From a bacterium (GTDB lineage: Bacteria; Acidobacteriota; HRBIN11; JAKEFK01), in contig JAKEFK010000066.1 of NCBI GenBank assembly GCA_022616075.1, forward strand, positions 1 through 40,870: a stretch of DNA of 40,870 nt, in the 5' to 3' direction. Position numbers and translations under genes: made by a program. Below the pieces are notes generated by a model that saw only the letters and a program-made list of their open reading frames with translations, had not been told where the DNA came from and searched no databases. Positions 22,648 to 30,580 of this stretch are shown in pieces. The first letter of the stretch is position 1, and every line of letters begins with the position of its first letter.

Positions 22648-24543
22648 ATGGGGATTGAAATTGGAATTGGCTCGGCGGCAGCGGACCGGCCGCTGGCAAT
22701 AGGAATTGATCTGGGCACTACTAATAGCTTAGTCGCTTATATAAAGGAAGGGGCGCCGGTGATCATACCGGGCCCGAATGGCAATGGACTTGTTCCGTCT
22801 GTTGTGTCATTTCAGCCGGAAAATCTTTTTGTGGGCGCTGCAGCCAAACGTTTTCTGCTCACTGAATCCCGGCGGACCGTTTATTCCGTCAAACGGTTGA
22901 TGGGAAAAGGGATTGATGATTTGCAACAGGAGCTTCATCTTTTGCCATATGAAGTCAGCGGTCATGGCAAGGAAATCGTCAAAATCCGGGTCAACAATCG
23001 GGAGTACACGCCACCCGAAATTTCCGCGATGATACTGAAGGAGCTGAAGTTTCTGGCCGAGAAAGAGTTAAAACGAAGCGTAGTGCAGGCAGTTGTCACA
23101 GTGCCCGCCTATTTTAATGATGCTCAACGACAGGCCACAAAGGATGCTGGAAAACTTGCCGGTTTAGAGATTCTTCGGATCTTGAATGAGCCCACTGCAG
23201 CCGCACTCGCGTACGGTCTGGACAAGATCACGGAAGGTATGATTGCCATCTACGATTTTGGGGGAGGCACGTTTGATATTTCCATTCTCAAAGTGAAGGA
23301 TGGCGTTTTCCAGGTTCTCGCGACCAACGGAGACACTCATCTGGGCGGAGACGACATTGATTACCGGCTCTCAGAATTCCTGATCGATATGATCCGGAAA
23401 TTCGGATGGCGGGAGGAAATGGACACCAACTTGATCCAAACGATTCGCGATGCGGCCGAACGCGCAAAAGTGGAACTTTCAGATAAAGAAGAAACCGTTA
23501 TCCGGATTCCTGTGGGTGAAAAAGGTGAACAAACATTCGAATTTGCCCTGACCCGCATAGATTTCGAAATGCTTATTAGCGATATCATTGAGCGCACGCT
23601 GCGTCCCTGCAAAAAGGCAATGGCGGACGCGGGGCTTGAGCCTTCTGAAATCAACGAAGTCGTTCTTGTCGGTGGTAGCACTCGGATGCCAGTCGTACGG
23701 AGAAGCGTTCAGAAATTATTCGAACGCGTTCCGCGTTGCGAGCTTAATCCGGATGAGGTGGTGGCTCTTGGTGCCGCAGTTCAAGCGGATATCCTTGCCG
23801 GAACTTCGAGCCAGGAAATGTTGTTGCTTGATGTAACTCCACTCTCTCTGGGCATAGAAACCTACGGCGGAGGAATGGCAAAACTGATCGAGCGAAATTC
23901 AACCATTCCGACTTCCGCAACAGAATATTTCACAACATTTGTGGATGGACAAACGGCCATCGATGTCCATGTGTTGCAAGGAGACCGGGAACTTGCAAAG
24001 GATAATCGCAGCCTGGCGCGATTTGAGCTAAAAGGGATCGACCCGATGCCTGCCGGTTTGCCCCGGATTGAAGTGATGTTCATGATCGATGCAAACGGCA
24101 TTCTCAATGTCTCCGCTCGTGACATGCGAACGGGCAAACTGCAATCGATCGAGGTAAAGCCAACCTATGGCCTTACAGATGAGGAAGTGGAGAAAATGCT
24201 GCTGGATTCGCTGGAATCAGCCGAGTCCGATTTTGCGGCGCGAATGGTCATCGATGCCCGAAATGACGCGGATTTCGTCCTCCGCGCCACAAACAAGGCG
24301 ATGAGGCGGGCGGATGAATTCTTGAGTTTGCAGGAAAAAGAGGATGCATTGAAAGCCAAAACGGAGTTGGAAGAGGCGTACAAGTCGTCCGATCATTCGT
24401 TGATTCGCCAGAGAATTGAACAGCTGGATCAAGCCACGCTGCGTCTGGCTCAGGGCATCATGGATACAACCATCGCTAATGCCCTGCGCGATAAGACTCT
24501 GGACGAATTAGAAGAGGAAGCGGAAAAGACATCTCATAAATAA
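22648..24543 (+). CDS. hscA: Fe-S assembly Hsp70 chaperone
   Basis: This 631-residue Hsp70 has the nucleotide-binding motifs GIDLGTTNS (19-27), IYDFGGGTFDIS and VLVGGSTRMP, and the substrate domain from about 400 on. Its size, lack of the long DnaK tail and place after hscB in the isc operon point to HscA, which helps release clusters from IscU, rather than DnaK. AAAGGAG precedes the ATG. A half repeat and iscX follow. Confidence 0.93.
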   Translation: MGIEIGIGSAAADRPLAIGIDLGTTNSLVAYIKEGAPVIIPGPNGNGLVPSVVSFQPENLFVGAAAKRFLLTESRRTVYSVKRLMGKGIDDLQQELHLLPYEVSGHGKEIVKIRVNNREYTPPEISAMILKELKFLAEKELKRSVVQAVVTVPAYFNDAQRQATKDAGKLAGLEILRILNEPTAAALAYGLDKITEGMIAIYDFGGGTFDISILKVKDGVFQVLATNGDTHLGGDDIDYRLSEFLIDMIRKFGWREEMDTNLIQTIRDAAERAKVELSDKEETVIRIPVGEKGEQTFEFALTRIDFEMLISDIIERTLRPCKKAMADAGLEPSEINEVVLVGGSTRMPVVRRSVQKLFERVPRCELNPDEVVALGAAVQADILAGTSSQEMLLLDVTPLSLGIETYGGGMAKLIERNSTIPTSATEYFTTFVDGQTAIDVHVLQGDRELAKDNRSLARFELKGIDPMPAGLPRIEVMFMIDANGILNVSARDMRTGKLQSIEVKPTYGLTDEEVEKMLLDSLESAESDFAARMVIDARNDADFVLRATNKAMRRADEFLSLQEKEDALKAKTELEEAYKSSDHSLIRQRIEQLDQATLRLAQGIMDTTIANALRDKTLDELEEEAEKTSHK

Positions 24544-24557
24544 CATATACTTAAGAT

Positions 24558-24583
24558 CTTGGCGCCCTGGCGTCTTGGCGGTT
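24558..24583. repeat. Half copy of the CGCCAAG repeat
   Basis: CTTGGCGCCCTGGCGTCTTG plus GCGGTT is one arm of the type at 18724-18796, without its partner arm. It lies between hscA and iscX and ends eight bases before the iscX ATG. Confidence 0.6.
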
Positions 24584-24590
24584 ATGAATA

Positions 24591-24791
24591 ATGAAGATAG
24601 GTTGGCAGGATTCTGAAGAAATAGCGATCCAACTAGCGGAGAAATATCCGGATCTGGATCCACTCACGTTACGGTTCACCGACTTGCACCGAATGGTAGT
24701 GGAACTTCAGGATTTCGAAGGTGATCCAAAAGCATCCAATGAAGGGATTCTGGAAGCAATCCAAATGGCCTGGTTGGACGAACGAACTTAG
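24591..24791 (+). CDS. iscX: Fe-S assembly protein IscX
   Basis: This 66-residue acidic protein matches IscX: IGWQDSEEIAIQLAEKYPDL near the start, FTDLHRMVVEL in the middle and the terminal ILEAIQMAWLDE. IscX binds IscS, modulates cluster assembly and may act as an iron-linked regulator. It closes the isc operon; no fdx gene is found between hscA and iscX, where it lies in E. coli. Confidence 0.95.
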   Translation: MKIGWQDSEEIAIQLAEKYPDLDPLTLRFTDLHRMVVELQDFEGDPKASNEGILEAIQMAWLDERT

Positions 24792-24794
24792 GAA

Positions 24795-24874
24795 TTTTGA
24801 ACAGAAGGACGCGAAGGACGCAAAGGATAAAGAATATTAAGTCTTCGCGATCTTTGCAAGCTTCTGTTCAAAAA
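24795..24874. repeat. TTTTGAACAGAAG hairpin repeat, copy 2
   Basis: TTTTGAACAGAAGGACGCGA on the left and GCAAGCTTCTGTTCAAAA on the right match the copy at 5614-5700 in arms and layout. It lies between iscX and moaA and could act as a terminator for the isc operon. Confidence 0.8.
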
Positions 24875-24887
24875 ATTTGATTGAATC

Positions 24888-25865
24888 ATGTTGATAGACA
24901 AGTTCGGTAGACAGGCGACTGATTTACGAATCAGTGTGACGGATCGATGTAATTACCGGTGCGTCTATTGCATGCCTGCTGAAGTTCAGTGGCTTCCCAA
25001 ACCGCAAATTCTCACTTTTGAAGAGCTGGAGCATCTGGTCACTCTTTTTGCACGAGAAGGCGTCACGAAACTGCGTTTGACCGGTGGCGAGCCCCTTGTC
25101 AGACGGGATCTGCCTCTGCTGGCCGAGAGACTCAATAAAATTGAAGGGATCCAGGAAATTTCAATCACCACCAACGGTTTCTATCTCAAGGAATACGCGC
25201 GAGCATTAAAAGCCGCAGGGATTCAACGGTTGAACGTCAGTCTAGACTCACTCAGGCCGGATCGCTTCGAAAAAATTACGAGAAGCAACTCTTTCCATCG
25301 CGTTATGGAGGGGATAGCAGAAGCAAAAGCTGCCGGCTTCGATCCGATAAAAGTGAATTGCGTTCCGATTCGTGGTTTCAATGATGATGAAATCCTGGAC
25401 TTTCTAGAATGGGGCGCGGAACAAAAACTGCAGATCCGTTTTATCGAATTCATGCCGCTGGATGGAGATCATAACTGGAAACGCGAAAATGTTTTGACCG
25501 AAGCTGAAATTCTGGAGCGTGTTAAGCAGGAGAAATCTGTTGTACACCAATCTCATTCCAAACCAGCGCCGGCAATGCTTTTCGAGTATTCCGATCGTTC
25601 CGGAGAATTCGGTGTGATTCCCTCTGTGACGAAACCTTTTTGCGCTGATTGCTCCCGCATCAGACTCACTGCTGATGGAAAGTTCCGGAATTGTCTTTTT
25701 GCTCTACAGGAAACGGATCTTTTAGGGCCATTACGTCGTGGAGTTCCGGATAACGAAATCAAAGATCTCATTCGAAATGCGGTTTATCATAAATGGGCGG
25801 GGCACAAAATCAACGATCCGGATTTTGAACAGCCGGCGCGCGCCATGTACGCAATTGGAGGTTAG
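24888..25865 (+). CDS. moaA: GTP 3',8-cyclase (molybdenum cofactor biosynthesis, radical SAM)
   Basis: MoaA starts molybdenum cofactor synthesis by converting GTP to 3',8-cyclo-GTP. It has the radical SAM cluster C21-x3-C25-x2-C28 (CNYRCVYC), the C-terminal cluster ligands in FCADCSRIRLTADGKFRNCLF, and the C-terminal GG needed for activity. It is 325 residues, the normal length. thiC begins one base after its stop, so the pair is co-transcribed. No moaC or other moa gene is in the window. Confidence 0.96.
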   Translation: MLIDKFGRQATDLRISVTDRCNYRCVYCMPAEVQWLPKPQILTFEELEHLVTLFAREGVTKLRLTGGEPLVRRDLPLLAERLNKIEGIQEISITTNGFYLKEYARALKAAGIQRLNVSLDSLRPDRFEKITRSNSFHRVMEGIAEAKAAGFDPIKVNCVPIRGFNDDEILDFLEWGAEQKLQIRFIEFMPLDGDHNWKRENVLTEAEILERVKQEKSVVHQSHSKPAPAMLFEYSDRSGEFGVIPSVTKPFCADCSRIRLTADGKFRNCLFALQETDLLGPLRRGVPDNEIKDLIRNAVYHKWAGHKINDPDFEQPARAMYAIGG

Positions 25866-25866
25866 T

Positions 25867-27177
25867 ATGCCAACGCAACTGACAAAAGCAAAAGAAGGAA
25901 TCATTACCGATGAAATGAGAATGGTGGCCGAGGATGAAGGCCTGCAGCCGGAATTCGTTCGTGATGGTGTGTCGGCCGGAACGATCGTAATCCCTAAAAA
26001 CATCAACCATCATTTCCGTCCGCGCGGTATTGGCAAAGGCTTGAAGACGAAAGTGAATGCGAACATCGGTCACTCATCCGATCATCAGGATGATGCGGAG
26101 GAGCTCAAGAAGCTGCAAGTTGTGGTGGATACTCTGGCTGACGCGGTGATGGACTTAAGCACCGGTGATCATCTGGATGAGATGCGAATTCAAATGATTC
26201 AAAACTCTCCACTGATGTTGGGTACGGTTCCTATTTATGCAGTGGCACGCGGTGCCAGCATCATCAAGTGGACCCCCGATGAGCTGTTCGCAGAAATCGA
26301 AAAGCAGGGTCAGCAGGGCGTAGATTACATCACCGTGCATTGTGGCGTCACGCGCGAATCCGTTTCGCGTCTGGAAGATTGCCCGCGTGTCGAAGGAATT
26401 GTGAGCCGCGGTGGATCGATTCATGCGCATTGGATTCGATTTAATCAACAGGAGAATCCGCTTTATGAACAGTTTGACCGGTTGCTGGAAATATGCCTGA
26501 AGTACGACATGACGCTGAGTCTGGGGGACGGTCTTCGTCCGGGAGCGATCGAAGATGCAACCGATCGGCCTCAACTACAAGAACTCATCATCATCGGACA
26601 GTTGCAGAGGCGAGCGCATCAAGCGGGTGTGCAGGCTATGATTGAGGGTCCTGGACATGTTCCACTCGATCAAATTGCGGAAAACATGAGGATTGAAAAG
26701 AAGCTTTGTAGCGGTGCGCCTTTCTATGTTTTGGGTCCGCTTCCCATCGATATTGGCGCAGGCTATGACCACATCGTCGGAGCTATTGGAGGCGCGGTTG
26801 CGTCGGCTTCCGGTGCGGACATGCTCTGCTATGTGACTCCGGCGGAACACCTGCGTTTGCCAACAATAGAGGATGTTCGGGACGGAATCATAGCCTTTAA
26901 GATTGCGGCATCCTGTGGAGACATTTCGAAAGGAGTGAATGGCGCTCGGGAACGCAATTTTGAAATGTCACGTGCTAGAAAACTTTTGGATTGGGAAGGG
27001 ATGTACAGGTTGGCTCTGTATGGAGACAAAGCCAGGCAGATGCGTAAAGACAGTGAGGATTATGAATCCTCAGTTTGCACGATGTGCGGTACTCTGTGCG
27101 CCGTGAATATTGATAATGCTACGATTCGGCAAACGGGACGAACCGAATTGTTGCAAATTGGCAGCATCATCAGTTAG
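25867..27177 (+). CDS. thiC: Phosphomethylpyrimidine synthase
   Basis: ThiC converts aminoimidazole ribotide to the thiamine pyrimidine HMP-P using a [4Fe-4S] cluster and SAM. The C-terminal cluster motif CTMCGTLCAVN and core motifs GHSSDHQDDAEE, EGPGHVPLDQI and FYVLGPLPIDIGAGYDH are intact. GGAGG at 25857-25861 decides the ATG at 25867; the longer open frame from 25738 only overlaps moaA. At 436 residues it is the short form, without the long N-terminus of the E. coli protein. No TPP riboswitch is visible in front of thiC or moaA. Confidence 0.96.
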   Translation: MPTQLTKAKEGIITDEMRMVAEDEGLQPEFVRDGVSAGTIVIPKNINHHFRPRGIGKGLKTKVNANIGHSSDHQDDAEELKKLQVVVDTLADAVMDLSTGDHLDEMRIQMIQNSPLMLGTVPIYAVARGASIIKWTPDELFAEIEKQGQQGVDYITVHCGVTRESVSRLEDCPRVEGIVSRGGSIHAHWIRFNQQENPLYEQFDRLLEICLKYDMTLSLGDGLRPGAIEDATDRPQLQELIIIGQLQRRAHQAGVQAMIEGPGHVPLDQIAENMRIEKKLCSGAPFYVLGPLPIDIGAGYDHIVGAIGGAVASASGADMLCYVTPAEHLRLPTIEDVRDGIIAFKIAASCGDISKGVNGARERNFEMSRARKLLDWEGMYRLALYGDKARQMRKDSEDYESSVCTMCGTLCAVNIDNATIRQTGRTELLQIGSIIS

Positions 27178-27285
27178 TTTTCTTTAACATTCCAGAAGGC
27201 CCGGCCGAATCTTCAAGTGTTCCAGGTAATGTTACTCACTTGGCTCATGATCCCGAATACTTCCCCCCTGTGTGTGAGATGCTGT

Positions 27286-27897
27286 TTACCGGGCCGATCC
27301 GCAGTTAAGAGCAGCGAAAGCCTTTTGGGCATTAGCGACGCAAATCGTGCAACCGGACGCTGAGCCAAGTGTTGCATTGACAAGAATCGCATTGCACTGC
27401 TGAACCGTGCTTCTGGGAGTGGCACCCGGCGTTCCGGACAAATTAGCGACTGTGTTATCAATCTCCTTTTCCAGTTGAGAGATTTGCGCGAGAAAATTCT
27501 TCAACACAGCGTTTTCTCCGCCGAGTCGCGCAATCGAAGGGTTGAAAAAAGGTCCTGGATCGATTGCAGAGTCGAATGCGGCTGAATCGACACTTTCTCC
27601 CGCGATCGCTGCTAGCGCTTGTTCCACTGCACGTTTCGCATCAGGAAGGCGCCTCTTTACATCCGTAGCCGTCGTTTGTAATGCTGTGATTTGCTGCGGA
27701 GTTAGACGGATACCCGAAATTCTTGTAAAATCCGTTATCTGCTGGCCAAACGCGGCAATCACCAGCGCAAATTGATCTACCGGATTTGCACTCGTCAATA
27801 GCTTCCGTGACAATTCCGGGGCTAGGGCTGCAAAAACCTGAAACGAAAACGCAAACATGAGAACTAACGCCAATGCCTGAAACCGTTTCTTCTTCAT
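27286..27897 (-). CDS. Exported protein of unknown function
   Basis: An AAGGAGG site just before the ATG at 27897 decides the start. The 203-residue product begins with a clear signal peptide: MKKKRF, a hydrophobic core, and FQVFA as a likely cleavage site. The mature part is helical, rich in Ala, Gln and Leu, with a coiled-coil-like stretch near 140-165 and a C-terminal segment with four Cys (QQCNAI, SGCTICVANA and NCGSA) that may form disulfides outside the cytoplasm. I do not recognise a family. It is convergent with thiC, and the 108 bases between them show no clear terminator. Confidence 0.7.
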   Translation of the reverse strand: MKKKRFQALALVLMFAFSFQVFAALAPELSRKLLTSANPVDQFALVIAAFGQQITDFTRISGIRLTPQQITALQTTATDVKRRLPDAKRAVEQALAAIAGESVDSAAFDSAIDPGPFFNPSIARLGGENAVLKNFLAQISQLEKEIDNTVANLSGTPGATPRSTVQQCNAILVNATLGSASGCTICVANAQKAFAALNCGSAR

Positions 27898-28026
27898 GAC
27901 AACCTCCTTGCAACAATATTGCTGGTGTGTCACATGGGGACAGCGGAAAAAGTTCAAGCCTCAGAAAGTAAGCGTATAAAGTCCCCTAGATTAGCCTCAT
28001 TAAAGACCCAAAACAGGTTACCGTGT

Positions 28027-28097
28027 AAAAGCTTGTAGATTGGCGCACTTTTCTATGTTTTAGGACTTCCGATTAAGAGCGGCGCAGGTTATGATCA
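28027..28097 (+). pseudogene. Short degenerate fragment of a thiC-like sequence
   Basis: About 70 bases resemble thiC at 26697-26774: CTTTTCTATGTTTT, then GGCGCAGGTTATGATCAC, with small insertions and deletions between. In one frame it reads FYVLGLPIKSGAGYDH, against FYVLGPLPIDIGAGYDH in the intact thiC. It is too short to work and has no start. It lies in the 159-base gap before the gene at 28117, after an inverted gene separating it from thiC. A TCTCTGCGGT half repeat (28101-28110) follows. Confidence 0.6.
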
Positions 28098-28116
28098 CAG
28101 TCTCTGCGGTGAAAAT

Positions 28117-28857
28117 ATGAAGGTTTTGCGAGGGGAAAAACAGCAGGAGTATATTCTCGAGTTTTCCAGCGAGGAGGAATTTGAGAATTTTCTGCAGCAA
28201 ACAGATCAGGAAGGAGAGTTTCTGATTCCAGAGTCGAGAATTCCAAAAGACGCGGTCTTTCGGGCGACGGCAACCGGCAGCCTCCGGTCGCGGCGAATCA
28301 AACCACTGAAAATTGTCAATGAAGGGGATGAGTCCCGCGCGATCATAATGGAAAAGACGGAAAAGGCAGAAGCACCGCCGCCGTCGCAGGAGCCGGCCGA
28401 ATCTTCAGAGGAAAAACGGGAGCTTGCAAAAACCGTTGCGGAACAGATCCGCGCCATGACAGTTACCGAAAAATCGATGCTTGCGATGAGGGCGAATCTT
28501 GCAGAGCGGCGCGTGCTGATGCAAGATACGAATCCAAAGATCCAGGAATTCCTTTTGCGCAATCCTCGATTAACCGAACCGGAGCTTGCATTCCTTGCGA
28601 AGAATCCAATGTCCGCAATTCCCACGATTTTGACGATTATTCAACACAAAGAGTGGATGGGTACGGATGCGATTCGTCAGGGGATACTGACAAATCCCAA
28701 AACTCCACCGCAATACATTATGGATAAGATTCCTACACTCTCCGCGGGTGATCTCATCAAAATGCATCACGCCAAAAATTTGCGGGAAGACATCCGTGAT
28801 GCTGTGGATCGACAAATGAAAAAACGGGGTATCCGCGTTCGTAAGATCGATTTTTGA
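28117..28857 (+). CDS. Uncharacterised protein with C-terminal helical repeats
   Basis: The 246 residues have three parts: an N-terminal region of about 70 residues with mixed strands (EYILEFSSEEEFENFL), a Pro/Glu/Ser-rich linker (about 80-105), and an alpha-helical C-terminal part with NP-containing units about 20-30 residues apart (FLLRNPRLTEPEL, LAKNPMSAIP and ILTNPKTPPQYI) that look like leucine-rich-variant or HEAT-like repeats. Such NPRLTE/NPKTP proteins occur in acidobacteria and myxobacteria without a known role. The ATG follows a half repeat. It is convergent with the DUF1801-like gene, 11 bases apart. Confidence 0.65.
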   Translation: MKVLRGEKQQEYILEFSSEEEFENFLQQTDQEGEFLIPESRIPKDAVFRATATGSLRSRRIKPLKIVNEGDESRAIIMEKTEKAEAPPPSQEPAESSEEKRELAKTVAEQIRAMTVTEKSMLAMRANLAERRVLMQDTNPKIQEFLLRNPRLTEPELAFLAKNPMSAIPTILTIIQHKEWMGTDAIRQGILTNPKTPPQYIMDKIPTLSAGDLIKMHHAKNLREDIRDAVDRQMKKRGIRVRKIDF

Positions 28858-28868
28858 CCGCTGCAGCG

Positions 28869-29342
28869 CTACCTGCTCTTTTTTGACTTTCTCTTCACGG
28901 GTGAAATGGACTTTGTAATTGTTGCGCCCTGCATCAACTGACTTTTGTCTTTCACTTTTGCTAGTGAATTGCTGTATGCCTCTTTTATGAGTTTCTTGAT
29001 GTATGTCTTTGGGAAATCCTTTTGGTTTTTGACCAGGATGTACCGGTACTGATTGCCCTGTCCCAACAGTAGTTTGTCGGGATCAGCAATTTCTGAGCCC
29101 CAGTAAAAACCAAAATGAACATTGTTGCTGCTTCTACCAACAGCAACGGAACAAAATGTGTGTCCAACCCTGTCCGTCGGCGACCATCCAAATGCAAGAG
29201 CGTTGTAATTGTCATAGATAAGTTCATTTGCATGGGGATACAGATCCCAAACAAATTCGCGTAGCCACAAGGAGATTTCTTGAATGTCCTTGTCAAATGG
29301 TTTCAGAAACTTTAAAAGGTCCTTTTTTTGTTCCTTGCTCAT
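28869..29342 (-). CDS. DUF1801 (YdhG-like) family protein
   Basis: The 157-residue product resembles DUF1801 proteins, with the core ELIYDNYNALAFGWSP, then TFCSVAVGRSSNNVHFGFYWGSEI, and a lysine-rich C-terminus (PVKRKSKKSR). No catalytic function is established for this family. I prefer ATG 29342 with AGAGAG upstream; a TTG at 29387 is open in the same frame but would overlap the ribosome site of the divergent gene. Confidence 0.7.
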   Translation of the reverse strand: MSKEQKKDLLKFLKPFDKDIQEISLWLREFVWDLYPHANELIYDNYNALAFGWSPTDRVGHTFCSVAVGRSSNNVHFGFYWGSEIADPDKLLLGQGNQYRYILVKNQKDFPKTYIKKLIKEAYSNSLAKVKDKSQLMQGATITKSISPVKRKSKKSR

Positions 29343-29403
29343 ACTCTCTGCGCGGGCACTTATTATATACTCATCGATAGTTATCAAGGAGAGAAAGAAA
29401 CGT

Positions 29404-29676
29404 TTGCTCTACATGATTATCGAACGATTTAAAACACCAGGCGCCATCGACGTTTACCGTCGGGCGAAGGATCAGGGCCGACTGATGCCCCAGGGGCTGG
29501 AGTATGTTTCTAGTTGGGTAGATTTTCATTTCACTCGATGTTTTCAACTCATGAAAACGGAAGATGAGAAGCTTCTGGATCAATGGATAAGCAACTGGAC
29601 AGATCTTGTAGATTTTGAGATTATCCCCGTACAGACATCGGCTGAGGCAATGGACGCGATTAAATCGCGCATATGA
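29404..29676 (+). CDS. DUF3303 family small protein
   Basis: This 90-residue protein matches DUF3303 along its length: IIERFKTP, GLEYVSSWVD, RCFQLMKTEDEKLLDQWISNW and LVDFEIIPVQTSAEA. The fold is probably a dimeric ferredoxin-like barrel; the function is unknown. I choose the TTG at 29404 because AAGGAGAG (29386-29393) is then well spaced and the family commonly starts with two or three residues before IERF. ATG 29413 is the alternative. The methyltransferase follows closely. Confidence 0.78.
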   Translation: MLYMIIERFKTPGAIDVYRRAKDQGRLMPQGLEYVSSWVDFHFTRCFQLMKTEDEKLLDQWISNWTDLVDFEIIPVQTSAEAMDAIKSRI

Positions 29677-29692
29677 TTCTTGTGAGGTTGTT

Positions 29693-30505
29693 ATGAGTGA
29701 ACCTACGTTGCAAGCTCAAATCGATGGCGCGAAAGCGTATGAGACCCTAATGGTCCCAGCCCTCTTTGGTCAATGGGCGCCGATGGTCGTAAACATGGCG
29801 CAAATCCAACCTGGTCAACGAGTGTTGGACGTAGCATGCGGCACGGGAGTGTTAGCGCGGGAAGTCGCATCGCGAACAGGACCAGCCGGATACGTCGCCG
29901 GGCTGGATCCCACACCTGGAATGTTGGCGGTGGCCAAAGATCTTGCGCCTGCGGTCGACTGGCGGCAAGGTGCGGCCGAATCGATGCCCTTCCCGGATCA
30001 GTCTTTCGAAGTAGTGGTCAGCCAATTTGGGTTGATGTTTTTCATGGACCGCCCCCAGGCAATCCAGGAAATGCTCCGCGTGCTCGTTCCGGGAGGCCGT
30101 TTGGTCGTCGTGGTTTGGGACGCGCTCGACAATATACCAGCGTATGCCGCCGTGGTGACGCTTCTTGAACGGTGCGCTGGCACGCGGGCGGCTGATGCCT
30201 TACGTGCTCCATTCGTTCTTGGAGATCGGCAAAATCTTGCAGCGCTGTTTAAGGATGCTGGCGCTACTTCACTGAATATCACAACTCATCAGGGCACAGC
30301 CCAGTTTCCCGGCATTCGAGTGATGGTTGAAGCCGACCTCAGGGGATGGCTACCAGTGATGGGAGTGTTCCTGACCGAAGATGAAATTGGTCGCACTTTG
30401 CAAGAAGCTGAGCATGTTCTCCGCACTTACGTTACAGCCGAGGGCCGCGTCACTTTTGCGATACCAGCACATTTCGTGACGGCAACGAAGTCATCAACAA
30501 AGTAG
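29693..30505 (+). CDS. Class I SAM-dependent methyltransferase (UbiE/Methyltransf_11-like)
   Basis: The 270-residue protein has motif I VLDVACGTG (about 48-56), an acidic GLDPTPGM loop, PFPDQSFEVVVSQFGLMFF as motif II and VLVPGGRLVVVVW as motif III. The substrate is not known; the family includes quinone, sterol and small-molecule methylases. GAGG lies before the ATG at 29693, and the open frame extending to 29615 overlaps the previous gene. The final Thr-Lys and the TAG stop lie within the hairpin repeat starting at 30498. Confidence 0.85.
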   Translation: MSEPTLQAQIDGAKAYETLMVPALFGQWAPMVVNMAQIQPGQRVLDVACGTGVLAREVASRTGPAGYVAGLDPTPGMLAVAKDLAPAVDWRQGAAESMPFPDQSFEVVVSQFGLMFFMDRPQAIQEMLRVLVPGGRLVVVVWDALDNIPAYAAVVTLLERCAGTRAADALRAPFVLGDRQNLAALFKDAGATSLNITTHQGTAQFPGIRVMVEADLRGWLPVMGVFLTEDEIGRTLQEAEHVLRTYVTAEGRVTFAIPAHFVTATKSSTK

Positions 30506-30579
30506 TGCGGGCGTCCCGCCTGCAAAAGTAAGTGGACGAGACGTTCTCGCGACACAGACGAGACGTCCGCGCTACTTTG
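30498..30579. repeat. AAAGTAGCGCGGGCG hairpin repeat, copy 4, at a convergent junction
   Basis: The outer arms CAAAGTAGTGCGGGCGTCCC and GGAC-type GACGTCCGCGCTACTTTG enclose a second short stem (GACGAGACGT...CGTCTC type). It supplies the stop codon of the methyltransferase (30503-30505) and ends one base before the stop codon of the convergent sulfatase-like gene. Confidence 0.85.
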
Positions 30580-30580
30580 C

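Noticed and set aside
22648-24543. dnaK instead of hscA
   Set aside because: Operon position after hscB and the short C-terminal tail favour HscA; IscU also carries the LPPIK recognition motif.
24792-24887. TPP or molybdenum cofactor riboswitch in front of moaA-thiC
   Set aside because: The leader is filled by a hairpin repeat; none of the conserved riboswitch core bases were seen.
27203-28405. A 15-base match, CCGGCCGAATCTTCA, after thiC and inside the gene at 28117
   Set aside because: One such match is expected by chance in a window of this size, and it does not extend.
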